From Bacillus sp. FJAT-29814 (GTDB lineage Bacteria; Bacillota; Bacilli; Bacillales; Cytobacillaceae), in assembly GCF_001510715.1 (NCBI RefSeq), contig NZ_LMTJ01000012.1, forward strand, positions 71,604 to 135,603: DNA of 64,000 nt, given 5' to 3'. Positions 24,145 through 32,637 of this stretch are shown here, piece by piece. A program made the translations under genes and the position numbers. The notes beneath the pieces were generated by a model. That model did no database searches. It was not told where the DNA came from and was given only the letters and a program-made list of their open reading frames with translations. Every line of letters begins with the position of its first letter. Position 1 is the first letter of the stretch.

Positions 24145-24345
24145 CGCGGAAAAAATTCTATTGATTATTGATGATTACAAAACGTCCGATCCAACTCAAC
24201 GATGAGCTTTTTTTGAGAATAATGAAATAGTCTTATGGGACTATTATTCCACAGACTTTTTTATCAGCTATAAATAAAAAAACAGGAAATAACTACTATG
24301 TGGGTTTCATTGACAATAATACTGTATTAATATATTATTAATTCG
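24145..24345 (+). pseudogene. Possible degraded coding remnant
   Basis: Protein-like text in two shifted frames (LLIIDDYKTSDPTQ, stop, then FFENNEIVLWDYYSTDFFIS, then KKTGNNYYVGFIDNNTVLIY) runs up to the azoR promoter. This looks like the C-terminal end of a small lost gene with a stop and a frameshift. No family recognised. Confidence 0.3.
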
Positions 24346-24350
24346 AGATA
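24310..24350 (+). promoter_or_regulatory. azoR promoter with overlapping MhqR-like site (site 4)
   Basis: TTGACA (24310-24315), 17-base spacer, TATTAT (24333-24338). TATTATTAATTCGAGATA (24333-24350) overlaps the -10, the classic position for a repressor. Confidence 0.65.
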
Positions 24351-24398
24351 TTGTATTTGATAATAATAAAATTTCAGCTAAAAAGGAGTAATATATAT

Positions 24399-25031
24399 AT
24401 GAATGTTTTAGTAGTTAAAGCAAACAATCGTCCAGCTTCGCAGGCTGTATCAAGTAAAATGTACGAAACTTTTATGGAAAACTTAGAAGGAGTGAATGTC
24501 ACAACTTTCGATGTTTTCGCTGAAGATATGCCTTACTTTGGCCAAGATTTATTCAACGCTTTCGGCAAAGTTGAAAAAGGCGAAGAATTGACTGATTTAG
24601 AAAAACGTCTTCTTGCTGCAAAACAAAAAGCAATGGATGCTCTTACCGCAGCAGACTTAGTTGTATTCGCATTCCCGTTATGGAATTTAACAATCCCGGC
24701 CCCATTACAAACATTTATTGATTACGTATATCAAGCTGGTTTCACTTTTAAATACGATGAAAATGGTCAAGCAGTTCAATTAATGACACACAAAAAAGCA
24801 ATCATCCTAAGCGCTCGCGGCGGCGTTTACTCAACTCCTGAAGCAGCACCAATGGAAATGGCGGCAAATTATATTAAAAACGTGGTAGGCGGCGTATTCG
24901 GTATGGAAATCGTAGACGAAGTTATTATCGAAGGACATGCTGCAATGCCGGCTCAAGCTGAAACCATTATTGCCGAAGGATTAGAAAAAGTAAAAGAAGC
25001 AGCAAAGAAATTATCAGCAGTAGCTGTTTAG
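24399..25031 (+). CDS. azoR: FMN-dependent NADH azoreductase
   Basis: 210 residues from ATG 24399 behind AAAAGGAG. MNVLVVKANNRPASQAVSSK is the FMN-binding start; FAFPLWNLTIPAPLQTFIDYV and LSARGGVYSTP are conserved in AzoR enzymes, which reduce quinones and azo dyes with NADH. In Bacillus subtilis azoR paralogues are controlled by YodB (HxlR family) and MhqR. Here an MhqR-like site overlaps the promoter and an HxlR-family gene lies just downstream. Confidence 0.95.
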   Translation: MNVLVVKANNRPASQAVSSKMYETFMENLEGVNVTTFDVFAEDMPYFGQDLFNAFGKVEKGEELTDLEKRLLAAKQKAMDALTAADLVVFAFPLWNLTIPAPLQTFIDYVYQAGFTFKYDENGQAVQLMTHKKAIILSARGGVYSTPEAAPMEMAANYIKNVVGGVFGMEIVDEVIIEGHAAMPAQAETIIAEGLEKVKEAAKKLSAVAV

Positions 25032-25057
25032 TATAATGAAATAAACAATATTAGCTA

Positions 25058-25096
25058 AAAATAAAGGAGCTTGGTAGCCAAGCTCCTTTATTTATT
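25058..25096. terminator. Terminator between azoR and the HxlR regulator gene
   Basis: AAATAAAGGAGCTTG pairs with CAAGCTCCTTTATTT across a five-base loop; works in either direction. Confidence 0.8.
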
Positions 25097-25187
25097 ATAT
25101 TTAGTTCTAAAACAGAAAGGATGTTTATAGTGGCAGACAGCTTATATGATAGCGGATAAACGAAGAGTTTTTGAATTTTCACCATCA

Positions 25188-25499
25188 TTAAAGCCATTTA
25201 TCTGCCCATTGTTCTAAAACTTTAAGCGATCGCCCGAGTTCGGTCCCTTTTTTGGTTAATGAATATTCGGTCCGTACAGGACGATCTGCAATGACATTTC
25301 TTAACACAATTCCATGATCCTCAAGCTCTTTCATACGTTCATTTAATACTCTTTTACTTAAATCTGGTATAGAAGAATGGATTTCACTGAATCTTTTTGG
25401 TTCCTCCATTAAAGTATGAACAATCAAACCCATCCATTTCTTCCCCATAATATGGTAGCACTCTTCAACTTTGCTGCATAATTTATTTTCCGTATCCAT
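25188..25499 (-). CDS. HxlR/YodB-family transcriptional regulator
   Basis: 103 residues from ATG 25499 (GAGGTG in front). An N-terminal cysteine pair (LCSKVEECYHIMGKKW) and the winged helix LSKRVLNERMKELEDHGIV ... TEYSLTKKGTEL define the DUF24/HxlR family, whose members YodB and CatR sense quinones and diamide through a conserved N-terminal Cys. Location beside azoR suggests control of the quinone-stress set. A perfect palindrome lies over its own promoter region. Confidence 0.9.
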   Translation of the reverse strand: MDTENKLCSKVEECYHIMGKKWMGLIVHTLMEEPKRFSEIHSSIPDLSKRVLNERMKELEDHGIVLRNVIADRPVRTEYSLTKKGTELGRSLKVLEQWADKWL

Positions 25500-25524
25500 A
25501 TATAAACACCTCAAATGGTTCCTT

Positions 25525-25541
25525 GGTTATTAATAATAACC
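25525..25541. promoter_or_regulatory. Palindrome upstream of the HxlR-family gene
   Basis: GGTTATTAATAATAACC is a perfect 17-base palindrome about 26 bases before the start codon, suited to autoregulation. TAACCTAGGTTA near 13.54 kb is a related-looking palindrome. Confidence 0.45.
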
Positions 25542-25690
25542 TTATATTTATAATAGCAAATACTAAAGATAAATAAAAGCACTTACTGGAATATAATTAC
25601 CAAGCAAACAAAGTTTATACTTATTCGTTCATGAATTTGTCACATATTATATATAAAAACTAATGCTGGTTATATAAAGTTACTTGGTTG

Positions 25691-25734
25691 AAAAAGAGGT
25701 TGTTCTATGTTAGACAACTTCTTTTATTTTTGTT
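25691..25734 (+). terminator. Orphan terminator-like hairpin
   Basis: AAGAGGTTGT / ACAACTTCTT stem with TTTTATTTTTG after it. No plus-strand gene precedes it (25.54-25.69 kb holds no supportable frame), so it may end a short RNA or block upstream transcription. The rest of 25.5-25.9 kb is AT-rich leader to the sensor kinase gene. Confidence 0.55.
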
Positions 25735-25921
25735 TGAATTAAATTTGGACAGGTTGTTTTCCTTTTTGAAGAAAATATTTACACAAAAAATTCTTTTTTA
25801 TAGCAAAAAATCCAGTTGAGTAGTCAGTATAATAGAATTGTTATTCTCATGAGGAGGAGCAGATTGCAATTTCTCTTCATCAATATCTAATTCATTTCAT
25901 AGCGGGAGGTGTACTAATAAG

Positions 25922-27124
25922 ATGAATCTAACTGAAAACCCTCTAAAAGAATTGAGTCCTACGAGCTTATATGCCCGCTATAGTGGAATCTTATCTCTGT
26001 CAGATATTCCTTTAGTTTTGGTCAATACAGATGGTCAAGTCATGCATGAGTTAATCCCAGCTCCGGATTTTTGTACATATTGCAAAAAGCAAGGCGGTCA
26101 GAAGATTTGCCCCGACTACAAGAGTCGCTTTAACTCGGATAAGGGGGAGGAGGGCCGTTTTACTTGCCATTATGGCTTGCATAATATCTTTATACCGATC
26201 AAAAAGCATGACGAAACGGTAGGGTTTGTTTCGGGAATGAAGGCTTATTCACAGGACACCGAATACCAAAAATTTATGATTGATGTCCAAGCCCTAAGGG
26301 AAGAAACAAACACGGAATTGGAGTTTATCGCCAAATCCATTGCCTCTTTGAAAACAGTTGATGAAAATAAAATGAAGGTACATGAGCAGTTATGTAGTCA
26401 CATTGCCAAAAACATAACCATTGACCTGACTGAGAGCACCAAAAATCATGCAGATTCCGCTGTAGCCAGATTATCAATCGAAAAGGAAATGCTGGAGAAA
26501 AAGATTATTGACCTAGAAGCGAAAAACATGTCGCTTGTCGTCAATCCGCATTTTTTGTTTAATACCTTGAACTGTATTGCCCGTATTGCTTATTTTGAAC
26601 ATTCTCATAAAACAGAGGAATTGATTTACTACCTGTCCGACTTGCTGCGTTACAATTTGAAGCAGGACGATCAACTTCACACCATCGGTTCTGAAATAGA
26701 TAACATTATGAAATATCTGTATATCCAAAAAGCCCGCTTTAAAAACCGTCTGGAGTACACAATTGATGTTCCTGAAAACATTAAGGCTTACAGAATCCCG
26801 AATATGGTCATCCAACCAATTGTTGAAAACGCCCTTATTCACGGTATTACACCTAGACGTGATGGGGGAAAAATAAATATAATTGCCCACGAAACGGATG
26901 AGGAAGTCATTATTACTGTTGAAGATAATGGAAACGGTTTCCCAAGGGATGTCCTCGAAAGAATCAAACAGTCTGAAAATAAGTCGGGGCTGGGGTTCCG
27001 AAGCACTGATAAGCGCTTAAAACAAAATTATGGAGAATGTTATGGCTTAGAGATTGTAAAATCTGATTTTAGTGGAAGTACCGTCGCCATCAAGATTCCC
27101 ACCCAAATAACTGGGAGGTCCTAA
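25922..27124 (+). CDS. PocR-domain sensor histidine kinase (LytS/His_kinase type)
   Basis: 400 residues, no membrane segment. The N-terminal PocR-type ligand domain (about 15-165) has the cysteines CTYC, KICPDYK and FTCHYG, which could bind metal or a cofactor. After a coiled coil (about 175-200) comes a His_kinase domain, phospho-acceptor His in NPHFLFNTLN, then an ATPase with N box QPIVENALIHGI and G boxes EDNGNGFP and SGLGFRSTDKR. It probably senses a small metabolite of the microcompartment pathway in the cytoplasm. Two bases separate it from its response regulator gene. Confidence 0.9.
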   Translation: MNLTENPLKELSPTSLYARYSGILSLSDIPLVLVNTDGQVMHELIPAPDFCTYCKKQGGQKICPDYKSRFNSDKGEEGRFTCHYGLHNIFIPIKKHDETVGFVSGMKAYSQDTEYQKFMIDVQALREETNTELEFIAKSIASLKTVDENKMKVHEQLCSHIAKNITIDLTESTKNHADSAVARLSIEKEMLEKKIIDLEAKNMSLVVNPHFLFNTLNCIARIAYFEHSHKTEELIYYLSDLLRYNLKQDDQLHTIGSEIDNIMKYLYIQKARFKNRLEYTIDVPENIKAYRIPNMVIQPIVENALIHGITPRRDGGKINIIAHETDEEVIITVEDNGNGFPRDVLERIKQSENKSGLGFRSTDKRLKQNYGECYGLEIVKSDFSGSTVAIKIPTQITGRS

Positions 27125-27125
27125 A

Positions 27126-27929
27126 ATGAACGTTGTCTTGATTGTAGAAGATGAAATGCTTGAACGGGAGTTCTTGACAATGGTTGTTCGTGATGGACTT
27201 CAGCCCGAGGATATTCTGCTGACTGCAGATAGCGGAGTCGAGGCTGTCAGGATGGCCAAGCAGTATCGGCCGAATATTATTTTTATGGATTTAATGATTC
27301 CTGATATCGATGGACTAAGCGCAATTCAGGAAATTAGAAAATTCTTGCCTCAGTCGTGCATAAGCATTCTATCAGCTTATTCCGATTTTTCTTACGCGCA
27401 GAAGGCCATTAGTTTGCGAGTTTTTGAATATCTGTTAAAACCTGTAAAACCGATTGCGATTACAGCGGTACTGAGCAAAATGTTGAAAACAGTTTCGGTT
27501 ATTGAACAAGATGTGAGCGATGAAAAGGCGGAAGTAGGTAAACCGGAAACAAATGACCATGAACACTCTCATTTTATCGAAGAAGCGATTAAATATATTG
27601 GCGCAAATTTTCGAGAAAAGTTAACCTTGGAAACGGTCGCCACCAAGGTGTTTGTGAATCCAAAGTATTTTAGCCATGTCTTCAAGAAAGAAATGGGGAT
27701 TCCGTTCACTGATTATATTATTCAACTGAGAATACAATATGCCTGCAGACTGCTTGAAACAACCAATTATCAGGCTTATCGGATTTCCCTTGAATGCGGC
27801 TTCTCGGACCCGTCCTATTTTAATAGAGTTTTCTGTGCCAAGATGAATATGACACCGCAAAACTATCGAAAATCCGTCCACGCTTTGAACCAAAATGATT
27901 CCTCTCTTGGGGCAAGCGTGAACGGTTAA
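27126..27929 (+). CDS. AraC-type response regulator
   Basis: 267 residues. A receiver domain (1-120) with acidic pocket ED at 8-9, phospho-acceptor Asp55 (IIFMDLMIPD) and Lys in LLKPVKP is joined to an AraC helix-turn-helix pair (about 165-260: LTLETVATKVFVNPKYFSHVFK and ISLECGFSDPSYFNRVF). Cotranscribed with the sensor kinase, it most likely activates the choline microcompartment operons that follow. Ends at a strong bidirectional terminator. Confidence 0.93.
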   Translation: MNVVLIVEDEMLEREFLTMVVRDGLQPEDILLTADSGVEAVRMAKQYRPNIIFMDLMIPDIDGLSAIQEIRKFLPQSCISILSAYSDFSYAQKAISLRVFEYLLKPVKPIAITAVLSKMLKTVSVIEQDVSDEKAEVGKPETNDHEHSHFIEEAIKYIGANFREKLTLETVATKVFVNPKYFSHVFKKEMGIPFTDYIIQLRIQYACRLLETTNYQAYRISLECGFSDPSYFNRVFCAKMNMTPQNYRKSVHALNQNDSSLGASVNG

Positions 27930-27930
27930 A

Positions 27931-27968
27931 AAACTCCCCACCGTAAAGGCTACAGTGGGGAATTTTTT
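27931..27968. terminator. Bidirectional terminator
   Basis: CTCCCCACCG / CAGTGGGGA stem with A-run before and T-run after, between the convergent response regulator and alcohol dehydrogenase genes. Confidence 0.85.
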
Positions 27969-29122
27969 TAATAACACTTTTTAAAAATATGTTTTAAATC
28001 TTCTTTAGCAGGCACCCTTGGATTTGACGGGGTACAGCGGTCTAGCAGCGCTGATTCAATCATATGATCCAATGCATTTGTAAATTCAGTTTGTTCAATG
28101 CCAAGGTCCCTAATTTTATCCTCGACTCCAAGGGATTTTTTCAAGCGTTTGATTGCTTGTATGAGATTTACGGTTCCCTCACGTTTCGTTCTCGCTGGTA
28201 GCTGCAGGACTGTGGCAAGTTTAGCATAGCGATTGGCGGCATATTCCCCCAAGCTTCCATGTAAATCGGCATTGTATTCAATCACCGCATTGAGCAATAG
28301 TGCATTCGAACGGCCATGGGAAATGTGAAAAGTGCCGCCAAAGGCATGGGCAAGGCTGTGATTAATACCAAGACCGGTATTAGTAAATGCCATACCCGCT
28401 AAACAAGAAGCATTCAGGACGTGATCGCGGGCAATATCATTTTTCGGATCTTTGTAGAGTGTTTCGAGATTTTCAAAAATCAGTTTGATTGCCTTTTCTG
28501 CAAGGGCATCGGTAAAATCAGTTGCCTTCGTGGAAACATAGGCCTCGATGGCGTGAACCAAAACATCCATTCCTGTATCTGCGACTACACGCTGGGGGAC
28601 ATGCTGGATACAGGTTGAATCAAGGATGGCCATGTCTGGAGCGATAAACTCATCAACCACAACTACCTTTTCGCCATTTGAGGTAATGACGGAAAAGTCG
28701 GTCACTTCAGAACCGGTACCGCTAGTGGAAGGTATGGCAATAAAGAGCGGTTTTTTGATTTCTGCCCCTTCGATAGCGCCAAACTTCCAGGCGAAATAAA
28801 GGATTCCTTTCGCTGAATCAATAGCTGATCCGCCGCCGATGGCCACTAGGACATCGGCGCCGCAATCTCCGTAAAGCTTCAGTCCATCAGCAATTAGCGA
28901 AACATCGGGATCAGGGCGGACCCCTGTGAAAATGGTGGAGCTGATTCCGGCATCATTCAAGTAATCTACAACCTGCTGCAAGTATCCGAGTGATTCCATA
29001 ATAGAATCGGAAACAATAAATGCCCTCGACCCTTTAACTTGTTTCAGTGATTTCAACGAATCCCGGCTAAAATATACTTTGGTTTTAAGAAAAAACTGAT
29101 CTTCTATGGTAGATACCCCCAT
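27968..29122 (-). CDS. Iron-dependent alcohol dehydrogenase (EutG/CutO-like)
   Basis: 384 residues of the Fe-ADH family: GGGSAIDSAKGI (NAD-binding), PSTSGTGSEVTDF, and the iron ligands in ADTGMDVLVHAIEAY and GINHSLAHAFGGTFHISHGR. In choline and ethanolamine microcompartments such an enzyme reduces part of the acetaldehyde to ethanol and regenerates NAD+ inside the shell. The N-terminal 20 residues form a plausible helix that could target the shell. The ribosome-binding site is weak. It is divergent from the main locus, sharing a 250-base upstream region. Confidence 0.9.
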   Translation of the reverse strand: MGVSTIEDQFFLKTKVYFSRDSLKSLKQVKGSRAFIVSDSIMESLGYLQQVVDYLNDAGISSTIFTGVRPDPDVSLIADGLKLYGDCGADVLVAIGGGSAIDSAKGILYFAWKFGAIEGAEIKKPLFIAIPSTSGTGSEVTDFSVITSNGEKVVVVDEFIAPDMAILDSTCIQHVPQRVVADTGMDVLVHAIEAYVSTKATDFTDALAEKAIKLIFENLETLYKDPKNDIARDHVLNASCLAGMAFTNTGLGINHSLAHAFGGTFHISHGRSNALLLNAVIEYNADLHGSLGEYAANRYAKLATVLQLPARTKREGTVNLIQAIKRLKKSLGVEDKIRDLGIEQTEFTNALDHMIESALLDRCTPSNPRVPAKEDLKHIFKKCY

Positions 29123-29371
29123 TCTTCGGCTTTATAACAATAATCCATGTTAACAATATCATGGAACGAAAACCCGAAGATTGAAGATTTGCCAGATATT
29201 ATAGTACTCTCGGAGCATTTTTATAATAAAAATGGTACTAATTCTTTTTTCTTGAACAATCGCTATTTATAAAGGTAATTTTACCAATTTATTCACAGAG
29301 GTTTATTGACCTCCCATTTTAATGAAATTATACTTTTACTAACAATTAAATGTGCACTGGTGGAATAATAT

Positions 29372-30286
29372 ATGAAAATAGAAGATATAGTTCAGAGCAA
29401 ATTGCGGAGCATTTTTAACGACGAAGATCTTATCTATGACAAATCCCGTTTTGCCGGCGGACTTACCAATTATAACTACATTATGAATATAAAAGGATCA
29501 GAGTATATTATCCGGCAGCCGGGCGGAATGACGAACCAGATGATAGACCGAAGGATTGAAAAAGTTAACAACCGAATTGCCTCGGAACTTGGTCTAAATT
29601 CACAATGTGTGTATTTTGATGAAATCAGCGGGATTAAAATCAGTGCCTATATAATAAACAGCCAAAACGTAGCAGTTAGTAATCCTAGTAAGTCAGAAAA
29701 TTTAACAGCTGTCTCCAGTTTGTTGAAAAAAACTCATTTGAGCGAAAAGCATTTTTCTAATTTCTTTGATTGGAAGATTGAACTAGCCAAATATGAGCAG
29801 ATTGTCAAGGAGCTTAACGGCGACTTTTTCTATGATTATCAAAGTATGAAGAGAGACCTACTGTGTTTTTTTGAACAAAATATAAAACAAACCTTTTTTC
29901 TTCCATGCCATAACGACCCAGTACCAGAGAATATACTATTAAATGATAAAGATGAAGCATTTCTGATTGACTGGGAATATTCTGGTATGAACGACCCTGC
30001 ATGGGATATTGCTGCCTATATTCTTGAATCTAAACTAGGCGAAGAACCGATAAAGGATTTTCTTGTGGACTACTATGGCGATTATCCGCAACACGAAGAG
30101 ATTGTAAAAATAAAAGGCTTCATGCTGGCACAGGATTTGCTTTGGACAGTCTGGGCACTCATCCGGCATTACAATGGCGATGACTTTCTAGACTATTGTT
30201 ATTTTAGGTACGAACGGTTCCGTAAAAATATGGAAATAATCAAACATTTATCTCAATATTCCATCTCCAGCATAGTGAATAATTAA
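29372..30286 (+). CDS. Choline/ethanolamine kinase-like phosphotransferase
   Basis: 304 residues of the aminoglycoside-phosphotransferase/choline kinase fold. FAGGLTNYNYIMNIKGSEYIIR is the P-loop-like start, CHNDPVPENILLNDKDEAFLIDWEY contains the Brenner HxDxxxxN and the DFG-equivalent DWEY motifs of LicA-type choline kinases. It would phosphorylate choline or ethanolamine. Its place inside a choline-degradation locus suggests choline is its substrate, possibly to trap it or divert it; this is inference. It is the first plus-strand gene of the structural part and is followed by a hairpin. Confidence 0.8.
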   Translation: MKIEDIVQSKLRSIFNDEDLIYDKSRFAGGLTNYNYIMNIKGSEYIIRQPGGMTNQMIDRRIEKVNNRIASELGLNSQCVYFDEISGIKISAYIINSQNVAVSNPSKSENLTAVSSLLKKTHLSEKHFSNFFDWKIELAKYEQIVKELNGDFFYDYQSMKRDLLCFFEQNIKQTFFLPCHNDPVPENILLNDKDEAFLIDWEYSGMNDPAWDIAAYILESKLGEEPIKDFLVDYYGDYPQHEEIVKIKGFMLAQDLLWTVWALIRHYNGDDFLDYCYFRYERFRKNMEIIKHLSQYSISSIVNN

Positions 30287-30302
30287 ATAAACTGCGATTA
30301 AT

Positions 30303-30353
30303 GAGGATGTTTCATTAGGGTTAACCCCTTCATATGGAACATTCTCTTTTATT
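30303..30353 (+). terminator. Long hairpin with T-rich tail between kinase and transporter genes
   Basis: GAGGATGTTTCAT pairs with ATGGAACATTCTC (one G-T pair, inner AGGGTTAACCCCT), followed by TTTTATT. It should end or attenuate transcription of the kinase gene. The remaining 200 bases before the transporter contain the 12-base palindrome GATTGTACAATC (30415-30426), a possible operator. Confidence 0.65.
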
Positions 30354-30555
30354 ATGGAAATTTTACAAGATTTGTGGCGAATTTATGGACGTAAATTACA
30401 TGCGAATAAGTAACGATTGTACAATCCGCCAAAAATACAGATGGAAATTATCCAGTAAAAACTTCCCTAGATACCATGATAAACCGCTTCCATCAATTAA
30501 GATAAAGATGCAATTCATAAATCGTAAAAATAAATTTTACAAAGGAGTTTTGCGA

Positions 30556-31671
30556 ATGAACGCTGTGACGGGATCAACTTATTCTGATTCACTAGCAGTT
30601 GCTGCTAAGAAGAAGGTAGCTTCACAATTTTTTAAAAAGGGAATTGTAATCGCTTTATTCTCAGGCTTGATGTACGGTTTCTATTCCGCATTCCTGACAT
30701 TGGGGATGTCTAAGGGCGTTTGGGCTGACTGGTATGGGGCAAAAACGGTCTTATCTGCATTTGTGATCACCTATTTGCTTGGTGCACTGGGCAGTGCAGT
30801 CAATGATACCACGAGCGCTGGCTGGGCACTGCTTAATGTTGGCGTAAAAGGAAAAATGGGAGATTTCTTTAGAACGCTTAAAACCAAGCCTGGTCAAGTG
30901 ATGATTTTAGCAGCACTCGTCGGAGGACCGATCTCTAGTACTGCTTATGTTGTCGGACTTCAAATGGCGGGTTCCATCGTTATTCCAATAACGGCACTTT
31001 GCCCGGCAATTGGCGCAATTCTAGGCAGACTGCTGTTCAAACAGCAATTAAACAAACGAATGATGCTTGGGATTGCCATTTGTGTTATTGCCAGCTTCAT
31101 GATTGGCAGCACAAGCATTGGCGGCGATGCGCCAAAAGGGATGTTCCTAGGAATCTGTATCGCATTTATTGCGGCTCTGGGCTGGGGCTTTGAAGGCTGC
31201 GTTGCCGGCTATGGCACATCGATGATTGATTATGAAATTAGCATTACAATCCGCCAGGTCATTTCAGGTGTTTCAAACTTAATCATTCTAATCCCAATTT
31301 TTGGGTTACTAGCTGGCGATGTCGGTCTTTCCGTTGATCTTGCTGTTCAGGCATTTTCTAGCGGTCCAGCGATGATTTGGATTGCAATCGGTGGTTTTTG
31401 TGCATGGCTTTCTTATATGAGTTGGTATCGAGGGAACAGTATGTGTGGTGCCGCTCTTGGCATGGCTTGTAATGGGACATATTCCTTCTGGGGACCATTC
31501 TGCTGCTGGATCGTCCTTGGTGTTATTTTCGGTATGGATGGGTGGTCCATTCCCCCTATTGCCTGGATTGCTGCGGTAGTAATGGTATTTGGTATCTTAT
31601 TAATCGCCATGAACCCTCTCGACCTATTCAAAAAAGGGAAACAAATGGATGACCAAAAAATTGCCAGCTAA
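30556..31671 (+). CDS. DMT-superfamily (EamA/RhaT-like) ten-helix transporter
   Basis: 371 residues from ATG 30556 with AAAGGAG in front; the open frame upstream to 30334 reads through a terminator and is not coding. About ten hydrophobic segments begin at FFKKGIVIALFSGLMYGFYS. Aromatic-rich loops (WADWYG, WLSYMSWYRGNSMCG) resemble the sugar/drug-metabolite transporters. No BCCT or OpuB-type choline transporter is present, so this is the best candidate importer for the microcompartment substrate; that is inference from position. Confidence 0.8.
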   Translation: MNAVTGSTYSDSLAVAAKKKVASQFFKKGIVIALFSGLMYGFYSAFLTLGMSKGVWADWYGAKTVLSAFVITYLLGALGSAVNDTTSAGWALLNVGVKGKMGDFFRTLKTKPGQVMILAALVGGPISSTAYVVGLQMAGSIVIPITALCPAIGAILGRLLFKQQLNKRMMLGIAICVIASFMIGSTSIGGDAPKGMFLGICIAFIAALGWGFEGCVAGYGTSMIDYEISITIRQVISGVSNLIILIPIFGLLAGDVGLSVDLAVQAFSSGPAMIWIAIGGFCAWLSYMSWYRGNSMCGAALGMACNGTYSFWGPFCCWIVLGVIFGMDGWSIPPIAWIAAVVMVFGILLIAMNPLDLFKKGKQMDDQKIAS

Positions 31672-31701
31672 TTGTTTGATTGGCAAAGGAGGAGATAAAT
31701 C

Positions 31702-31968
31702 TTGAACCCACTTAACTATGCTATTTTAAAACACTTTACACGAGTCGATGAAGCTTGTGCAGAAGACGTGATCGAAGCGTTAAAAGGGGAATATGGAAAG
31801 TTCAGGGCCCTAAATCGAAAAGATGTCATTTCGTCATTAATGACGGCCGAAGCAAATGGACTTATTGAAGAATCAAGATTTGAAATGGATGCGGCTGGCC
31901 TTTTAAGAATTTATTACCATGCTCATGAAGACGGTGCAAACACCATTAATAAATACATTAAAGATTGA
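31702..31968 (+). CDS. Small helical protein of the microcompartment operon
   Basis: 88 residues from a TTG start behind AAAGGAGGAG, one of the strongest ribosome-binding sites of the locus. The sequence (AILKHFTRVDEACAEDVIEAL ... NRKDVISSLMTAEANGLIEESRFEMDAAGLLRIYYHAHE) has a winged-helix-like pattern with a beta-hairpin wing. No family recognised. It could be a small regulator or a core/shell accessory protein. Confidence 0.6.
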   Translation: MNPLNYAILKHFTRVDEACAEDVIEALKGEYGKFRALNRKDVISSLMTAEANGLIEESRFEMDAAGLLRIYYHAHEDGANTINKYIKD

Positions 31969-31989
31969 TCAACCTTTGGGGGAGATACG

Positions 31990-32286
31990 ATGAGGTATCA
32001 AGGTGAAGAAGCATTAGGACTTGTCGAGACAGTTGGTATGGTGCCGGCAATTGAGGCGGCAGATAAAATGCTGAAGGCAGCTAATGTTGAATTGGTATCG
32101 TATGAAAATGTCGGCTCCACGCTCGTTACCATCATGGTAAAGGGGGATGTGGCTGCAGTCAGGGAAGCTGTAGAAGCGGGGGCTGCCGCTGCTGCTGCAA
32201 TTGGCAAATTAACGGCTCACAATGTAATGCCGCGCCCAATCAGGAGTGTTGGTGACATCGTTTCATTATATGACGTCGATAAATAA
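31990..32286 (+). CDS. BMC-H shell protein
   Basis: 98 residues, one BMC domain: ALGLVETVGMVPAIEAADKMLKAANVEL and VKGDVAAVREAVEAGAAAA, ending HNVMPRPI. Such proteins form flat hexamers that tile the shell facets. The pore-loop segment ENVGSTLVTI differs from the usual GGGLVT, implying a different pore chemistry from the downstream paralogues. Confidence 0.95.
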   Translation: MRYQGEEALGLVETVGMVPAIEAADKMLKAANVELVSYENVGSTLVTIMVKGDVAAVREAVEAGAAAAAAIGKLTAHNVMPRPIRSVGDIVSLYDVDK

Positions 32287-32304
32287 GGTAAGGGGACTAC
32301 CTAA

Positions 32305-32607
32305 ATGAATAGATACGAAGCATTAGGGTTAATTGAAACATTTGGGATTGTCTATGTATTAGAGGCTGCAGATGCGATGTGTAAAGCAGCAGATGTGGAA
32401 TTGATTGGCTTCGAAAACGTGGCATCCGGTTACATCTCTGTTCTTGTCAGCGGCGATGTAGGAGCATGTAAAACGGCGGTAGAAACCGGTGTCCAAGCAG
32501 TCAAAAAGTTGGGCACCCAGGTATACAGCTCTGTCGTAATAGCAAGGCCGCATCAGGATTTAGAAAAAATCATTGCACGTTATTCCATCGATAACTTGCT
32601 TGGATAG
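32305..32607 (+). CDS. BMC-H shell protein, divergent pore
   Basis: 100 residues with the BMC fold (YEALGLIETFGIVYVLEAADAM, VSGDVGACKTAVETGVQAV, VIARPH). The pore-loop region reads ENVASGYISV. Two Cys lie in the helical faces (AMCKAAD, GACKTA), unusual in a BMC-H protein. Cotranscribed with the preceding shell gene, 18 bases apart. Confidence 0.94.
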   Translation: MNRYEALGLIETFGIVYVLEAADAMCKAADVELIGFENVASGYISVLVSGDVGACKTAVETGVQAVKKLGTQVYSSVVIARPHQDLEKIIARYSIDNLLG

Positions 32608-32637
32608 AAGTGGATGAAATGATAAGGAGAGTCAGAA

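Noticed and set aside
30334..30555. N-terminal extension of the DMT transporter
   Set aside because: The frame runs through a terminator hairpin, reads unlike protein, and the ATG at 30556 has a strong AAAGGAG site and starts normal transporter sequence.
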